64,000 bases of DNA, from contig NZ_JAUSZA010000001.1 of assembly GCF_030817215.1 (NCBI RefSeq), positions 6,298,501-6,362,500 of the forward strand, in the 5' to 3' direction. The stretch is from Paenibacillus sp. V4I3. Lineage in GTDB: Bacteria; Bacillota; Bacilli; Paenibacillales; NBRC-103111. Both the position numbers and the translations under genes were made by a program. Shown piece by piece: positions 25,234 through 34,164 of this stretch; position 1 is the first letter of the stretch, and every line of letters starts with the position of its first letter. The notes beneath the pieces were generated by a model. The model saw nothing but the letters and a program-made list of their open reading frames with translations. It did not search any database and had not been told where the DNA came from.

Positions 25234-26233
25234 AAACTACATTATCGGTGTCGACGGCGGCAACAGTAAAACGGACTACTTTCTATTTGATATCCAGGGA
25301 AACTTTGTAGACCATATTCATACAGGTACATGTAGTCACGAGCAATTCCCCGACGCATACCTGAGCTCATTCAGAATCATGAATGAAAATATTCAGCATT
25401 TGCTGACGCGCAATCAGTTAACTATGGATCACATTGCAGCAGGTGCCTTCGGATTAGCTGGTGCTGACATTCCATCCCAGAAGGAAAATTTATGCCATGT
25501 TATTGAGCATATCGGCTTTACTCACTATGCCATAGACAACGACTCATTCCTGGGTGTTAAAGCAGGCAGTGAAAAGGGCTTCGGCATTTGCTCCATTAAT
25601 GGCTCTGGCTCCTCTACGGGCGGGATTTCTCCAAGTGGAAAGCGCCTTCAAGTAGGTGGTGTTGGCAGTGAGCTATCTGGGGATGAAGCTGGGGGGTTCT
25701 TTCTAGCCAGAAAAGTACTTCGGGCTGTATATGACTTTTTCTATCGGATGGGGCCGGAAACCGGGATGACTGAACCCGTCATGAAGCTGCTGCAAATCCC
25801 CAGTAAAGAATTGTTCATTGAATACACCTTGAACGGCATACAAAAGCGAACAAGTCCCACCACCAAGCTGGTGCAAATCCTGTTCTCCGCGGCAGACAAC
25901 GGGGATTCCGTAGCTCTGAATATTCTAGATAATACGGCCAAACAACTGGCCTACTCCACGGTTGGCTGCATGCACAATCTGGATTTTGAACATGAAGTCG
26001 ATATCATTCTGGCAGGCTCAGTTTGGGTCAAAGCTGAAAGTCCTTTGCTGCTCCAAAACTTCAAAAATCATATTGCCAACTTGACCAATCACAGCTGCAA
26101 TTACATTCTTCTACAAGTCCCGCCCGCAACTGGCGCAGTCTTATGGGCACTGGAACTTGCCTATGGTCATCCGGTGAATCTAGATACTCGACTGAAAGTA
26201 ATTGAGGCCGTAGAACAACACGGTAGTTTATAG
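25223..26233 (+). CDS. BadF/BcrA-type sugar kinase (GlcNAc/MurNAc kinase-like)
   Basis: 336-residue ASKHA-fold kinase. Phosphate-1 loop GVDGGNSKTDYFLFD is at the N-terminus, then NDSFLGVKAGSEKGFG and the phosphate-2 GSGSSTGG, and the hinge helix with ILAGSVWVKAESPLL. This is the family of N-acetylglucosamine kinase and of MurK, which phosphorylates MurNAc in clostridia. It overlaps the GH4 gene, so the two are translationally coupled. In this locus it would supply the 6-phosphate that MurQ needs when sugars enter through an ABC transporter instead of a PTS. MurNAc versus GlcNAc preference cannot be read. Confidence 0.88.
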   Translation: MIDKNYIIGVDGGNSKTDYFLFDIQGNFVDHIHTGTCSHEQFPDAYLSSFRIMNENIQHLLTRNQLTMDHIAAGAFGLAGADIPSQKENLCHVIEHIGFTHYAIDNDSFLGVKAGSEKGFGICSINGSGSSTGGISPSGKRLQVGGVGSELSGDEAGGFFLARKVLRAVYDFFYRMGPETGMTEPVMKLLQIPSKELFIEYTLNGIQKRTSPTTKLVQILFSAADNGDSVALNILDNTAKQLAYSTVGCMHNLDFEHEVDIILAGSVWVKAESPLLLQNFKNHIANLTNHSCNYILLQVPPATGAVLWALELAYGHPVNLDTRLKVIEAVEQHGSL

Positions 26234-26250
26234 CTGTAATAAAGTATCGA

Positions 26251-26333
26251 AGTCGGGTGACTTTCCCATGCAATTGACAGGAAACAAAAAAATGAGTAGG
26301 CAAGAACCTTGCCATCTCATTTCTTTGTTTTTA
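26251..26333. repeat. dispersed repeat, copy A, with bidirectional terminator
   Basis: Contains a long hairpin (AAACAAA, ATGAG, GGCAAG against CTTGCC, CTCAT, TTTGTTT) lying between convergent genes, where it can end both transcripts. Its left part GGTGACTTTCC...GCAATTGACAG and the hairpin match the reverse complement of 43995-44080 with about 85 percent identity by eye. It is therefore a copied element, not a unique terminator. Confidence 0.8.
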
Positions 26334-27173
26334 CTTTAGGGATAACCCCTTATTCAGCTTTATGACCGAGCCATGTCTAGCACCCTTGGGCACATTCACT
26401 TGTTCCGTAATATTGTTCCAGGTCATCAGGTCTGTAGAATGGTAAGCTCCATAATAATGCTCTTGAAATCCGTCTACTAGCAGAATCCATTCCTTGCCGC
26501 CGTTTCTCTCCACGTTATAGAGCGTCGGTCCTTCCGTAAGCGCCGGGGTTATCAGTTCGGAGATGTGGTTGACCGACGGGCGGTCACTATCTTCCTTCGC
26601 CATGATACAGGAACGAATGGCTTTATTCGTAGTCCCATTCTCATTAAGACCGCGTTCATCTTTAAAAAGCATCAAATAACGATCATCTAGATCCGTAATG
26701 GTGGCATCAATAACGTTATAACCCGGATCGAAGAAGATCTGCGCTTCCGAGAAATCCTGAAAGTCAGTTGTCGTCGAAGACCAAATTCTGTGATTTCTCG
26801 GACCTGCTCCTACCGTAGAAGACCATACAATCCGGTAGGCTTGCTTGCATGTGTCGTAGAAAATTTCCGGCGCCCAAGTATTCTGGGTTTCCGCAAGGTG
26901 TTCCATCACTGGAATGAGTTTAGCATCGTGCCAATGGATAAGGTCCATGGACCATGCGCAGCCTATGCTCTTGCTCTGCCAACCGTCCGTCCATACGAGG
27001 AGAAACTTCCCTTCTGCGTCTTCCATTATAAACGGATCACGCAGCTGCTTCGTGCCAATCGGTGATTCCCAAATAGGGCGCCCGTCGTTCAATTCGTTCC
27101 AATGGTAACCGTCCTCACTAGTAGCAAGAAACAACTTCTCTTCGACTTCTGTAAAATAGCTGAATAAGTGCAC
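26331..27173 (-). CDS. GH43-like five-bladed beta-propeller glycosidase
   Basis: 280-residue cytoplasmic protein (no signal peptide) made of repeated propeller blades: LATSEDGYHWNE, LRDPFIMEDAEGKFLLVWTD, NTWAPEIFYD, IDATITDLDDRYLMLFKDE, EGPTLYNV. The RDPF and TWAPE signatures match the catalytic Asp/Glu blades of GH43 and related arabinosidase/xylosidase-like proteins. Start is GTG; an AGGAGA site lies about 10 bases upstream. It is monocistronic and convergent with the kinase gene. Substrate is probably an arabinose- or xylose-containing oligosaccharide, but it could be another propeller glycosidase family. Confidence 0.78.
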   Translation of the reverse strand: MHLFSYFTEVEEKLFLATSEDGYHWNELNDGRPIWESPIGTKQLRDPFIMEDAEGKFLLVWTDGWQSKSIGCAWSMDLIHWHDAKLIPVMEHLAETQNTWAPEIFYDTCKQAYRIVWSSTVGAGPRNHRIWSSTTTDFQDFSEAQIFFDPGYNVIDATITDLDDRYLMLFKDERGLNENGTTNKAIRSCIMAKEDSDRPSVNHISELITPALTEGPTLYNVERNGGKEWILLVDGFQEHYYGAYHSTDLMTWNNITEQVNVPKGARHGSVIKLNKGLSLK

Positions 27174-27266
27174 GTTGGCTCATTCTCCTTGTTTCAGATA
27201 GATGGTCGCTGTCTTCGGCTTACTTAACAGCATCTATCATAACATGATCGGACCAAGTCATGTACC

Positions 27267-28472
27267 TCATAAAGCCTCCAACAATCGTTGTCGCTCATTT
27301 GAACCCATCGCTAAGTGAATAAGATGAGCCACCAATTTTTTCTGTTCTGGATTTAAGCGTGCAAACACTCTTGGTTCTAGTTGACACATTTCCCTGATGA
27401 CAGATTCCAGCTCTTCTTTTCTAGTATTATCCTCAGGTTCGTCTTTAAAAGTAGGAAAAGCCTTGGATTCCGTAAAGTCTTCAATTACATGATCAGCAAA
27501 TAATCCTAAATAGGGCTTCCTTTTTTGCTTAATAAACGTGTTGATTTCTTCAAGTAAAAATTGAAACGCGTCGCTTTTTCTGCTTGCTCCAAAAGATAAT
27601 TCCAGTTGTCCACCGTTGTCTTCACTATCAAAACCAAAATGATCGAATCCTTTACTTTGAATATAAACACTATGATAGAAGGAATCGCCTTTATTATTAA
27701 AAGTTGTCGGCTGCTTATGCTTCTCCGCTAAATTCGAATCGATAAAGTAAAGCTTGGAATATTCATGATTGATTCGATCATTCCAACGAACATATTTGAT
27801 TTCAAACTCCGTTTGTGTAGGCTCATGAACGATTTTAAAACATTCTCTTTCGGCTATAACGCACGAATAGTCTAAGGATACGCCATCCAATCTAACATCG
27901 AAATGTTTGTCAGAATGAAGTTCCAGGAACCATCCAAATTCCTTACATAAAAAAGTCAACAAATCCTCATATACAAAGTCTTTCATGATATTATGAAAAG
28001 TTACCGTCGTCCCTGAATCTTCATCTGTTAGTATTTTATTCGTAACCTCATAGGTATCCAAATTTTTCGAATGAATACGAATGGTATACGTATTTTTAAG
28101 AAGGCCATCCAAATAGGTCGTTTTCCATGTTGCATCTGAAGCAAAGTGATGGAAGGTTAATCGACCGATTCCATTCTTTCCATGCATGGCAGAAGTCGTT
28201 CTGACTCGCTTTTCAGGATCAACTTGCTTCTCTGATTCAAAAAATGGCGTAAACTTCCGATCTAATTCTCTCCTATCTATGCCATAACCATTATCAGCAA
28301 TGACAATTTGATCTATGCCGCCTAGAATATTCTTATGAAGCTTAACATCTACAACAGTAGCTTGAGCGTCGAATCCATTCCAAATATATTCAGAAATTGC
28401 TTGCAAATAATCAAATTTACGAAGAGTTTTTTCGATACCTTTTGAGGATATTTCTATTTTGCTTTTGCCCAA
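27267..28472 (-). CDS. orphan GHKL (Hsp90-like) ATPase protein
   Basis: 401-residue soluble protein with an N-terminal GHKL ATPase. The N-box is AISEYIWNGFDA, the G1 box IADNGYGIDRREL, and a GKNGIGRLTFHHFA lid follows, which is the HATPase_c_3 layout of Hsp90/MutL/MORC-type proteins rather than a histidine kinase. The C-terminal 200 residues are unassigned and end at RQRLLEAL. From memory, relatives continue further with an acidic helical tail, so the gene may be shortened. Start: TTG 28472 has GAAGGGG 9 bases upstream; the frame is open to 28490. It is alone between terminators. Such orphan GHKL ATPases occur in defence islands, but none of the usual partners is here. Confidence 0.75.
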   Translation of the reverse strand: MGKSKIEISSKGIEKTLRKFDYLQAISEYIWNGFDAQATVVDVKLHKNILGGIDQIVIADNGYGIDRRELDRKFTPFFESEKQVDPEKRVRTTSAMHGKNGIGRLTFHHFASDATWKTTYLDGLLKNTYTIRIHSKNLDTYEVTNKILTDEDSGTTVTFHNIMKDFVYEDLLTFLCKEFGWFLELHSDKHFDVRLDGVSLDYSCVIAERECFKIVHEPTQTEFEIKYVRWNDRINHEYSKLYFIDSNLAEKHKQPTTFNNKGDSFYHSVYIQSKGFDHFGFDSEDNGGQLELSFGASRKSDAFQFLLEEINTFIKQKRKPYLGLFADHVIEDFTESKAFPTFKDEPEDNTRKEELESVIREMCQLEPRVFARLNPEQKKLVAHLIHLAMGSNERQRLLEAL

Positions 28473-28588
28473 AACGATCAACCCCTTCAATGATTAATTA
28501 ATCACTCCATTATCTACAAATCTATCATATTCCAAATCTTTCATTCCGTATGTCGATTCATGCTCACCTGAAGCAAATCTTTTTCGAC

Positions 28589-28616
28589 AAAAAAACGACA
28601 CCTCAAAGGTGTCGTT
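28589..28616 (-). terminator. terminator after the ThuA-like gene
   Basis: CGACACC-TTTGA-GGTGTCG followed by seven T residues on the minus strand, beginning about 8 bases past the ThuA stop. It ends the long Opp/LacI/ThuA operon. Confidence 0.92.
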
Positions 28617-28621
28617 ATCAA

Positions 28622-29341
28622 TTACTTCTTAATTTCCTCCAGAGGAGAATGATGTCCGTAAAACGTTTTTTCTCTTATAACCGGGGCTGTCCATTTTACC
28701 GCATTGGCGATCACGCGCTGAACATCTTTGTTGTGATAGGTAGGATAAGTCTCATGTCCTGGACGGAAATAGAAAATTCGGCCTTGACCGCGACGGTACG
28801 TACAGCCGCTGCGGAACACTTCGCCACCCTCAAACCAACTGACGAAGATTAATTCATCAGGTACGGGAATATCAAAATGCTCTCCGTACATCTCCTCTTC
28901 TGGCAAATCTATGAAGGGGCCAATTCCTTCTACGATAGGGTGCGATGGATCAACAACCCAAAGCCGCTCTTTCTCATCTGCTTCTCTCCAAAGCAGATCG
29001 CAAGAGGTCCCCATTAGCTTGCGGAATAGCTTGGAATGGTGGCCTGAATGCAGGACAACCAACCCCATCCCCTTATGTACACGGTCACAAATGCGATCGA
29101 CGACATCATCCTGAAAGCCCTTATGATCTACGTGGCCCCAATAAATGAGCACATCGGTAGCATCCAGCTTTTCTTGGGTTAGTCCATGCTCAGGCTCATT
29201 AAAGGTTGCAAAACCAATCTCAAAGCCATCCTGCCCGATACCATCAGCAATGGCTCCATGCATTCCTTTGGGATATATCCGGGCTACCTCTTCTTTTCTT
29301 TGCTCTTGCAGAAATTCATTCCATATCGTTACTTTAATCAT
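28622..29341 (-). CDS. ThuA-domain protein
   Basis: 239-residue ThuA-type protein with a glutamine-amidotransferase-like flavodoxin fold. ThuA members act in trehalose and other keto-sugar utilisation. Seen are VTIWNEFLQEQ, DVLIYWGHVDHKGF, GLVVLHSGHHSKLFRKLMG, GEHFDIPVPDELIFVSWF and the RGQGRIFYFRPGHE segment. It lacks the nucleophilic Cys of true amidotransferases. It follows a Gfo/Idh/MocA dehydrogenase by 32 bases, the usual genetic partner of ThuA, supporting a role in oxidising an imported sugar. Confidence 0.9.
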   Translation of the reverse strand: MIKVTIWNEFLQEQRKEEVARIYPKGMHGAIADGIGQDGFEIGFATFNEPEHGLTQEKLDATDVLIYWGHVDHKGFQDDVVDRICDRVHKGMGLVVLHSGHHSKLFRKLMGTSCDLLWREADEKERLWVVDPSHPIVEGIGPFIDLPEEEMYGEHFDIPVPDELIFVSWFEGGEVFRSGCTYRRGQGRIFYFRPGHETYPTYHNKDVQRVIANAVKWTAPVIREKTFYGHHSPLEEIKK

Positions 29342-29373
29342 ACAACTCGCTCCTTTTTTAAAAATGAATGCAG

Positions 29374-30432
29374 TTATATGCTTCGCGTTACTCCGTCTTT
29401 AGCTGATTCTATGATCGCTTGCAGCACTTGTTGATTACAGTATCCGTCTATGATTGTCGGAAGTAATGGAGAGTTAGCCTGTTCCAAATAATCCACAAAA
29501 TCCTGCAGCATGGGTTTCATCGTTTTCTCGTCCAAGTGAATTACTTTTTCTGTAAGCTCCAGCTTTTCGCCTTCTCTAACCGTTAAATGAACTTCATTCG
29601 GTTGTTCGACTGAAATCCTGACGGTGCCCAGATCGCCAAACAACGTAACATGAAATTGGTTTTTCGCTCCAATTGCATTTTTATGGGTATAAAACGTTCC
29701 CATTACACCACCTTCAAGCACACACTGGAATCCGGTAAAGTCATCAACGTCTACTTCAACGAGTTGCTGCGTTCGCAGATCCGTTCGGTGATCGATAAAG
29801 GTGCTCATCATACCGGCCACTTGCGTGAATTCTCCTACAAAAAAGCGTGCCGCATCCACCATATGAGAGCCTATATCCGCTAATATACCTGACCCTGCCA
29901 TCTCTTTATTAAATCGCCAGGTGTACTCCTTATTAAACATTGGCGCGTTTTCCTCTTGCAAATAGTGAGCGGCAATATGCCGAATACGCCCTAAAGTCCC
30001 TTGTTCTACAAGCTGTTTAACGTATTGAAAGCAAGGTCTGTAGCGGTAGGAAAATCCAATCATGCAAGGTATCGGATTTTTTTCATACAAGCTTAATAAT
30101 TCATCTGCTTCTTCCATCGTTCGTGTGAAAGGTTTTTCAGAAAATATCGGTTTACCGCATTCTATCGCATATTTTAAGATGTCATAATGGAATTTATTCG
30201 AGACACCGGATATGACAAAGTCAACATCGGTATCAGCAATAATGGCTTTATAATCGCTATAGCGCTTCTCAGCCAATAAGTTCAATCGATCACCGACCTC
30301 TTGAACGGCCTTCGTATTCACATCACAAATGGCTGCTACTCTCGTATTCGCGATTCTCGAAAGATGGTTCATATGATAATCGCCAATTCCTCCAAGGCCA
30401 ATAATGCCTACGTTCCATATTTCTTTATTCAT
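29374..30432 (-). CDS. Gfo/Idh/MocA-family sugar dehydrogenase
   Basis: 352-residue NAD(P)-dependent oxidoreductase. Rossmann motif VGIIGLGGIGDYHMNHL is at the N-terminus, FSEKPFTRTMEEADELL gives the conserved EKP lysine near residue 97, and GSGILADIGSHMVDAARF supplies the Asp/His active site of the C-terminal domain. Its place between LacI regulator and ThuA protein suggests oxidation of the sugar imported by the Opp-type transporter. Confidence 0.93.
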   Translation of the reverse strand: MNKEIWNVGIIGLGGIGDYHMNHLSRIANTRVAAICDVNTKAVQEVGDRLNLLAEKRYSDYKAIIADTDVDFVISGVSNKFHYDILKYAIECGKPIFSEKPFTRTMEEADELLSLYEKNPIPCMIGFSYRYRPCFQYVKQLVEQGTLGRIRHIAAHYLQEENAPMFNKEYTWRFNKEMAGSGILADIGSHMVDAARFFVGEFTQVAGMMSTFIDHRTDLRTQQLVEVDVDDFTGFQCVLEGGVMGTFYTHKNAIGAKNQFHVTLFGDLGTVRISVEQPNEVHLTVREGEKLELTEKVIHLDEKTMKPMLQDFVDYLEQANSPLLPTIIDGYCNQQVLQAIIESAKDGVTRSI

Positions 30433-30460
30433 CCTGCTGCCCTCCCGATATAGTCTTCAA

Positions 30461-31492
30461 CTACTTATCAATCGTCAGACAAGAATTTCTTTCTATAATT
30501 TTGCTTTCAATAATCATATTTTTCGAGAAATCCCCTTGCAGAACACCTAGTTGGTGCATTAACAATCGGACAGATTGAGCCCCTAATTCCGAAGGCTGCA
30601 AATCCATGCTAGTCAAAGATGGGTTCGATTGAACCATCATGGAGAGATCTCCGCATATGACAAACAAAGATACGTCTTCTGGTACTCTGAGATTCAAATC
30701 CTTGAGTGCCTTAAGGACACTGAATGCCGTGCGGTCGTCATCTGCAATAATCGCGGTTACTTTCATCTTCTGGTTACCAAGGATTTCAATTGTTTCTGCA
30801 TAGCCATAGTCCATGTATTCACTTGTATGTAGGGCGGGCTTATGATGAATCATGTGTTCTTCCACGTCAAGCTGATGATCTTTCATCGCCTTAATGAAGC
30901 CTGCTTTTCTATCGATGGACACGGTCATAAGTTCATTTGCATTTAGAAACATAATGGCTTTATGACCCTTGTCGATCAAATACTTGCAGATGCTGTCAAT
31001 AATCTTGTGATTGTCGTTATCCACGCTGAAAGCTTTATGAATATGGGTATTCATGACTCTACCGACAGTAACAAAAGGGATTTGTTCACCATGCATAAGG
31101 TTGATACGGTCATCATCGGTCGTTGGACTCATCACAACAGCACCATCAATCGGATAACTCGACAGGAATGGTGTTTTCACCTTTTGCACAGGAATCATAT
31201 CTAGCAGAACCCTGTATCCATAAAAGGAAGCTTCCAAAATAACGCCATTGATGAACTGCGTATGAAATGCGCTAAAAAAGAAGCTGCCATGCGGGATGGT
31301 CAACCCGATCGCCATGGTTTTCTTCGTAGCCAAGCTTCGCGCAATATGATTAGGCACATAATTTAATTGTCTGGAGACCGTCATGACTCTCTCTTTCACT
31401 TCGTCGCTTGTAGGTCTTTTTTGGCTAAAAACATTCGATACTGTCCCTTTTGAGACTTTCGCTAATTTTGCTACTTCATCAATTTTAGCCAT
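30461..31492 (-). CDS. LacI-family transcriptional regulator
   Basis: 343 residues: N-terminal LacI helix-turn-helix IDEVAKLAKVSKGTVSNVFS and hinge helix YVPNHIARSLATKK. The C-terminal periplasmic-binding-like sensor has GAVVMSPTTDDDR, AIIADDDRTAF and DVSLFVICGD. It is in the operon with the Opp-type transporter. LacI proteins bind palindromes centred on CG, so the three TTAAACCGGTTTAA sites upstream of the operon are natural targets (inference). Confidence 0.93.
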   Translation of the reverse strand: MAKIDEVAKLAKVSKGTVSNVFSQKRPTSDEVKERVMTVSRQLNYVPNHIARSLATKKTMAIGLTIPHGSFFFSAFHTQFINGVILEASFYGYRVLLDMIPVQKVKTPFLSSYPIDGAVVMSPTTDDDRINLMHGEQIPFVTVGRVMNTHIHKAFSVDNDNHKIIDSICKYLIDKGHKAIMFLNANELMTVSIDRKAGFIKAMKDHQLDVEEHMIHHKPALHTSEYMDYGYAETIEILGNQKMKVTAIIADDDRTAFSVLKALKDLNLRVPEDVSLFVICGDLSMMVQSNPSLTSMDLQPSELGAQSVRLLMHQLGVLQGDFSKNMIIESKIIERNSCLTIDK

Positions 31493-31525
31493 ATATGATC
31501 AAACATCCCTTCAACAACCATCCAT

Positions 31526-32080
31526 TTATCCTAACTCTTCGTTGAGTTTTTCCACCAAGTCGATTAATTCCAGCGGATGGTTGATCGTATAGTCGGGTAT
31601 TTCACTTTCGTCTGCGTGCAATTTCGGGTATCTAGGCGTCCAGCTAAGGAAGATACTCGTAATCCCCATAGCATTGGCTCCTTTAATATCGCGGCTCAGG
31701 TTGTTGCCAACCATGACAATACGGGAGCAATCCTGCTCACTGAGATCCAATGCTCCAATCGCGGCTTTAAACATACGGGAACTTGGTTTAGAAGCTTTAA
31801 TGGTCTCTGAATAAATCATCGTAGTAAAATAATCATACAATCCATTTTGTGTTAAAATATTTTTGAACGATTGCGCCCTACCGTCGGCTACGATGGCTAG
31901 TATATATCCACGTTCGGCAAGCGTCTTCACCATAATATCGGCCCCTGGAATCACATTGGCACTAATGACAATATCATGGTCATCTCTAATTTCGGTTCCT
32001 TCATCAATGATGGTATCTCCGCAGTCCAGAAAAACAATAAGCTTCTTAGCATTAGGATCAATCGTTGTCGTATCACTCAT
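31526..32080 (-). CDS. HAD-superfamily hydrolase
   Basis: 184-residue phosphatase-like protein. Motif I reads FLDCGDTIID (nucleophile and general-acid Asp), motif II SA in ISANVIPG is weak, motif III Lys is in SETIKASKPS, and motif IV is MVGNNLSRDIKGANAMG. A small cap matches subfamily I. It overlaps the ATPase gene by 8 bases. Likely role is dephosphorylating a sugar phosphate made from the imported substrate, but substrate range in this family is broad. Confidence 0.88.
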   Translation of the reverse strand: MSDTTTIDPNAKKLIVFLDCGDTIIDEGTEIRDDHDIVISANVIPGADIMVKTLAERGYILAIVADGRAQSFKNILTQNGLYDYFTTMIYSETIKASKPSSRMFKAAIGALDLSEQDCSRIVMVGNNLSRDIKGANAMGITSIFLSWTPRYPKLHADESEIPDYTINHPLELIDLVEKLNEELG

Positions 32081-33089
32081 GAATTACACCTCGTAAGTTT
32101 AATTGACTCGCATAGTGGCAGGCAGCATAATGATTTTCGCCGACGGCCTGCATCTCTGGTTCTTCCTGTATACATTTATCGGTCTTATACGTACACCTTG
32201 GATGAAAGTGACATCCGCTTGGAGGATTAGCTGGATTAGGAACTTCTCCTTCGAGAATAATTCGATCCTTTTTATAATTCGGATCAGGCTCAGGTACAGC
32301 CGACAATAACGCCTCTGTATAGGGATGCTTGGGATGATCAAATAACGAATCCACCGGCGCCAATTCCACAATTTTCCCTAAGTGCATAACAGCTACTCTG
32401 TCGGATATGTTTTGAACGATGGATAAATCATGAGAGATGAAAATATAAGTGATCTGCAGCTGCTCTTGCAGGTCCTTCAGCAAATTAATGATTTGTGCTT
32501 TAATGGACACGTCTAACGCTGAAACAGCTTCATCACATACAATTAGTCTCGGTTGAGAAATAAGCGATCTCGCAATAGCGATACGCTGTCTTTGCCCTCC
32601 GGAAAAGGCATGAGGATACCGTTTGAGATAGCTGACATTTAATCCGGTCTTCTCTGCGATTTGGGTAACTTTGTCGTCCAATTGTGCTTTCGACAGCTTA
32701 AAGTTGGCAAGCAGCGGCTCAGCAATAATATCGTATACGCTCATTCTCGGACTGAGAGATGAATAGGGATCCTGAAAAATCATCTGAATATCTTTCCTAT
32801 ATTTCTTGAATTCTTTGCCTCGCAGCCCTAAAAAATCTACTTGGTCTTCACCTTCAGGTTGATACATCACTTGCCCTGAAGTGGCATCCATCCCTCTCAC
32901 AATACAACGGCCTAGCGTCGTTTTTCCACAGCCTGATTCGCCGACAATGCTTAGGGTCTCCCCTTCCAACAGTTCAAAAGAAACGTTGTTCAAAACACGA
33001 ATAGATGAAGGCTTGCTAAACATCTTATTCTTCGATTTCACTTGAAAATCCTTATTTAGATTATTTACTTTCAGTATAGGTTTAGACAT
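32073..33089 (-). CDS. Opp/Dpp-type ABC ATPase, OppF-like
   Basis: 338-residue ATPase. Walker A is GESGCGKTTLGRC, then QMIFQDPYSSLSPRMS, signature FSGGQRQRIAIARSL, Walker B RLIVCDEAVSALDVS and ISHDLSIV. The C-terminal oligopeptide-transporter extension carries the cysteines (CHFHPRCTYKTDKC) that bind an iron-sulfur cluster in this family. It pairs with the OppD-like ATPase 2 bases upstream. Confidence 0.94.
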   Translation of the reverse strand: MSKPILKVNNLNKDFQVKSKNKMFSKPSSIRVLNNVSFELLEGETLSIVGESGCGKTTLGRCIVRGMDATSGQVMYQPEGEDQVDFLGLRGKEFKKYRKDIQMIFQDPYSSLSPRMSVYDIIAEPLLANFKLSKAQLDDKVTQIAEKTGLNVSYLKRYPHAFSGGQRQRIAIARSLISQPRLIVCDEAVSALDVSIKAQIINLLKDLQEQLQITYIFISHDLSIVQNISDRVAVMHLGKIVELAPVDSLFDHPKHPYTEALLSAVPEPDPNYKKDRIILEGEVPNPANPPSGCHFHPRCTYKTDKCIQEEPEMQAVGENHYAACHYASQLNLRGVIHE

Positions 33090-33091
33090 CC

Positions 33092-34135
33092 TTATTCTCC
33101 TTCACCCTCATCCTTATAAAGAAAACATCTAACCATATGGCTATCGGATATTCGAGTTTTCGGCACGGCCTGTTTATTGCATACACCATCAATCCGATCC
33201 TTACACCGTTCGTAAAATCCGCACATTGGAGGCATATTGAATGCCATCGGAACTGTTCCTTCGATCGATTCTAGACGTGTATGTCTATTTCCGCCTAATC
33301 TTGGCATCGATTTGAGCAGACCCTTCGTATACGGGTGTTTCGGATTATTGAAAATTTCTTCTACTGTCGATTGCTCAACAATTTTCCCCAAATACATGAC
33401 CGCTACTTCGTCACACATCTCTGCTATGATCCCAAGATCATGAGTCACCAGCAGAATGGCCATACCAAATTCCTGTTGGAGTCCCTTCATAAGCTCTAAC
33501 ACTTGTGCTTGAATGGTTACATCCAGCGCAGTCGTGGGCTCATCGGCAATTAACAGTTCCGGATTGCAGGATAAAGCCATGGAGATCATCGCACGCTGGC
33601 GCATGCCGCCGGAAAACTCATGCGGAAATTGGTCAAACCGCTTCTCTTGATCGGAGATCCCAACTTTACTGAGCATTTCTAGCGCTATCTTTTTGGCCTC
33701 TTTTTTATTTTTGGTGCGGTGGATCAAAATGGATTCCATGATCTGATTCCCGATTGTATACATCGGCGAAAATGCCGTCATGGGTTCTTGAAATATCATG
33801 GCTATTTTTCGTCCGCGAATCGATCGAATCTGTTTTCCTCGCGAATCTAGAGCTAACAAATCCAAATCGTTTAACGCCTTCTCAGAGGTAGAGTGATAAA
33901 CAATCTTCCCTGAGGTTTCACATTCTTTGGGATTAATACCGATGATAGCTCGACTGGTCAGACTTTTTCCACAGCCGGATTCGCCAACAAGACCCAATGT
34001 TTTACCCTTTTTTATTTCAAAATCAACGCCATCAACAGCTTTCATTTCCCCATTATCCATTTGAATGCGAATTTTGAGGTCTTGAACGGATAGCAGGGGC
34101 TGTTCGGATTGTGAAACAGAAGCTTGAGATGTCAT
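33092..34135 (-). CDS. Opp/Dpp-type ABC ATPase, OppD-like
   Basis: 347-residue ATPase with Walker A GESGCGKSLTSRA, MIFQEPMTAFSPMYTIGNQ, signature FSGGMRQRAMISMAL, Walker B ELLIADEPTTALDVT and VTHDLGIIAE. The C-terminal Cys motif region (CGFYERCKDRIDGVC) is as in OppD. Together with OppF it powers the OppBC-like pore. Confidence 0.94.
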   Translation of the reverse strand: MTSQASVSQSEQPLLSVQDLKIRIQMDNGEMKAVDGVDFEIKKGKTLGLVGESGCGKSLTSRAIIGINPKECETSGKIVYHSTSEKALNDLDLLALDSRGKQIRSIRGRKIAMIFQEPMTAFSPMYTIGNQIMESILIHRTKNKKEAKKIALEMLSKVGISDQEKRFDQFPHEFSGGMRQRAMISMALSCNPELLIADEPTTALDVTIQAQVLELMKGLQQEFGMAILLVTHDLGIIAEMCDEVAVMYLGKIVEQSTVEEIFNNPKHPYTKGLLKSMPRLGGNRHTRLESIEGTVPMAFNMPPMCGFYERCKDRIDGVCNKQAVPKTRISDSHMVRCFLYKDEGEGE

Positions 34136-34164
34136 AATATCTCCTCGCCTTACGCTAATATGGA

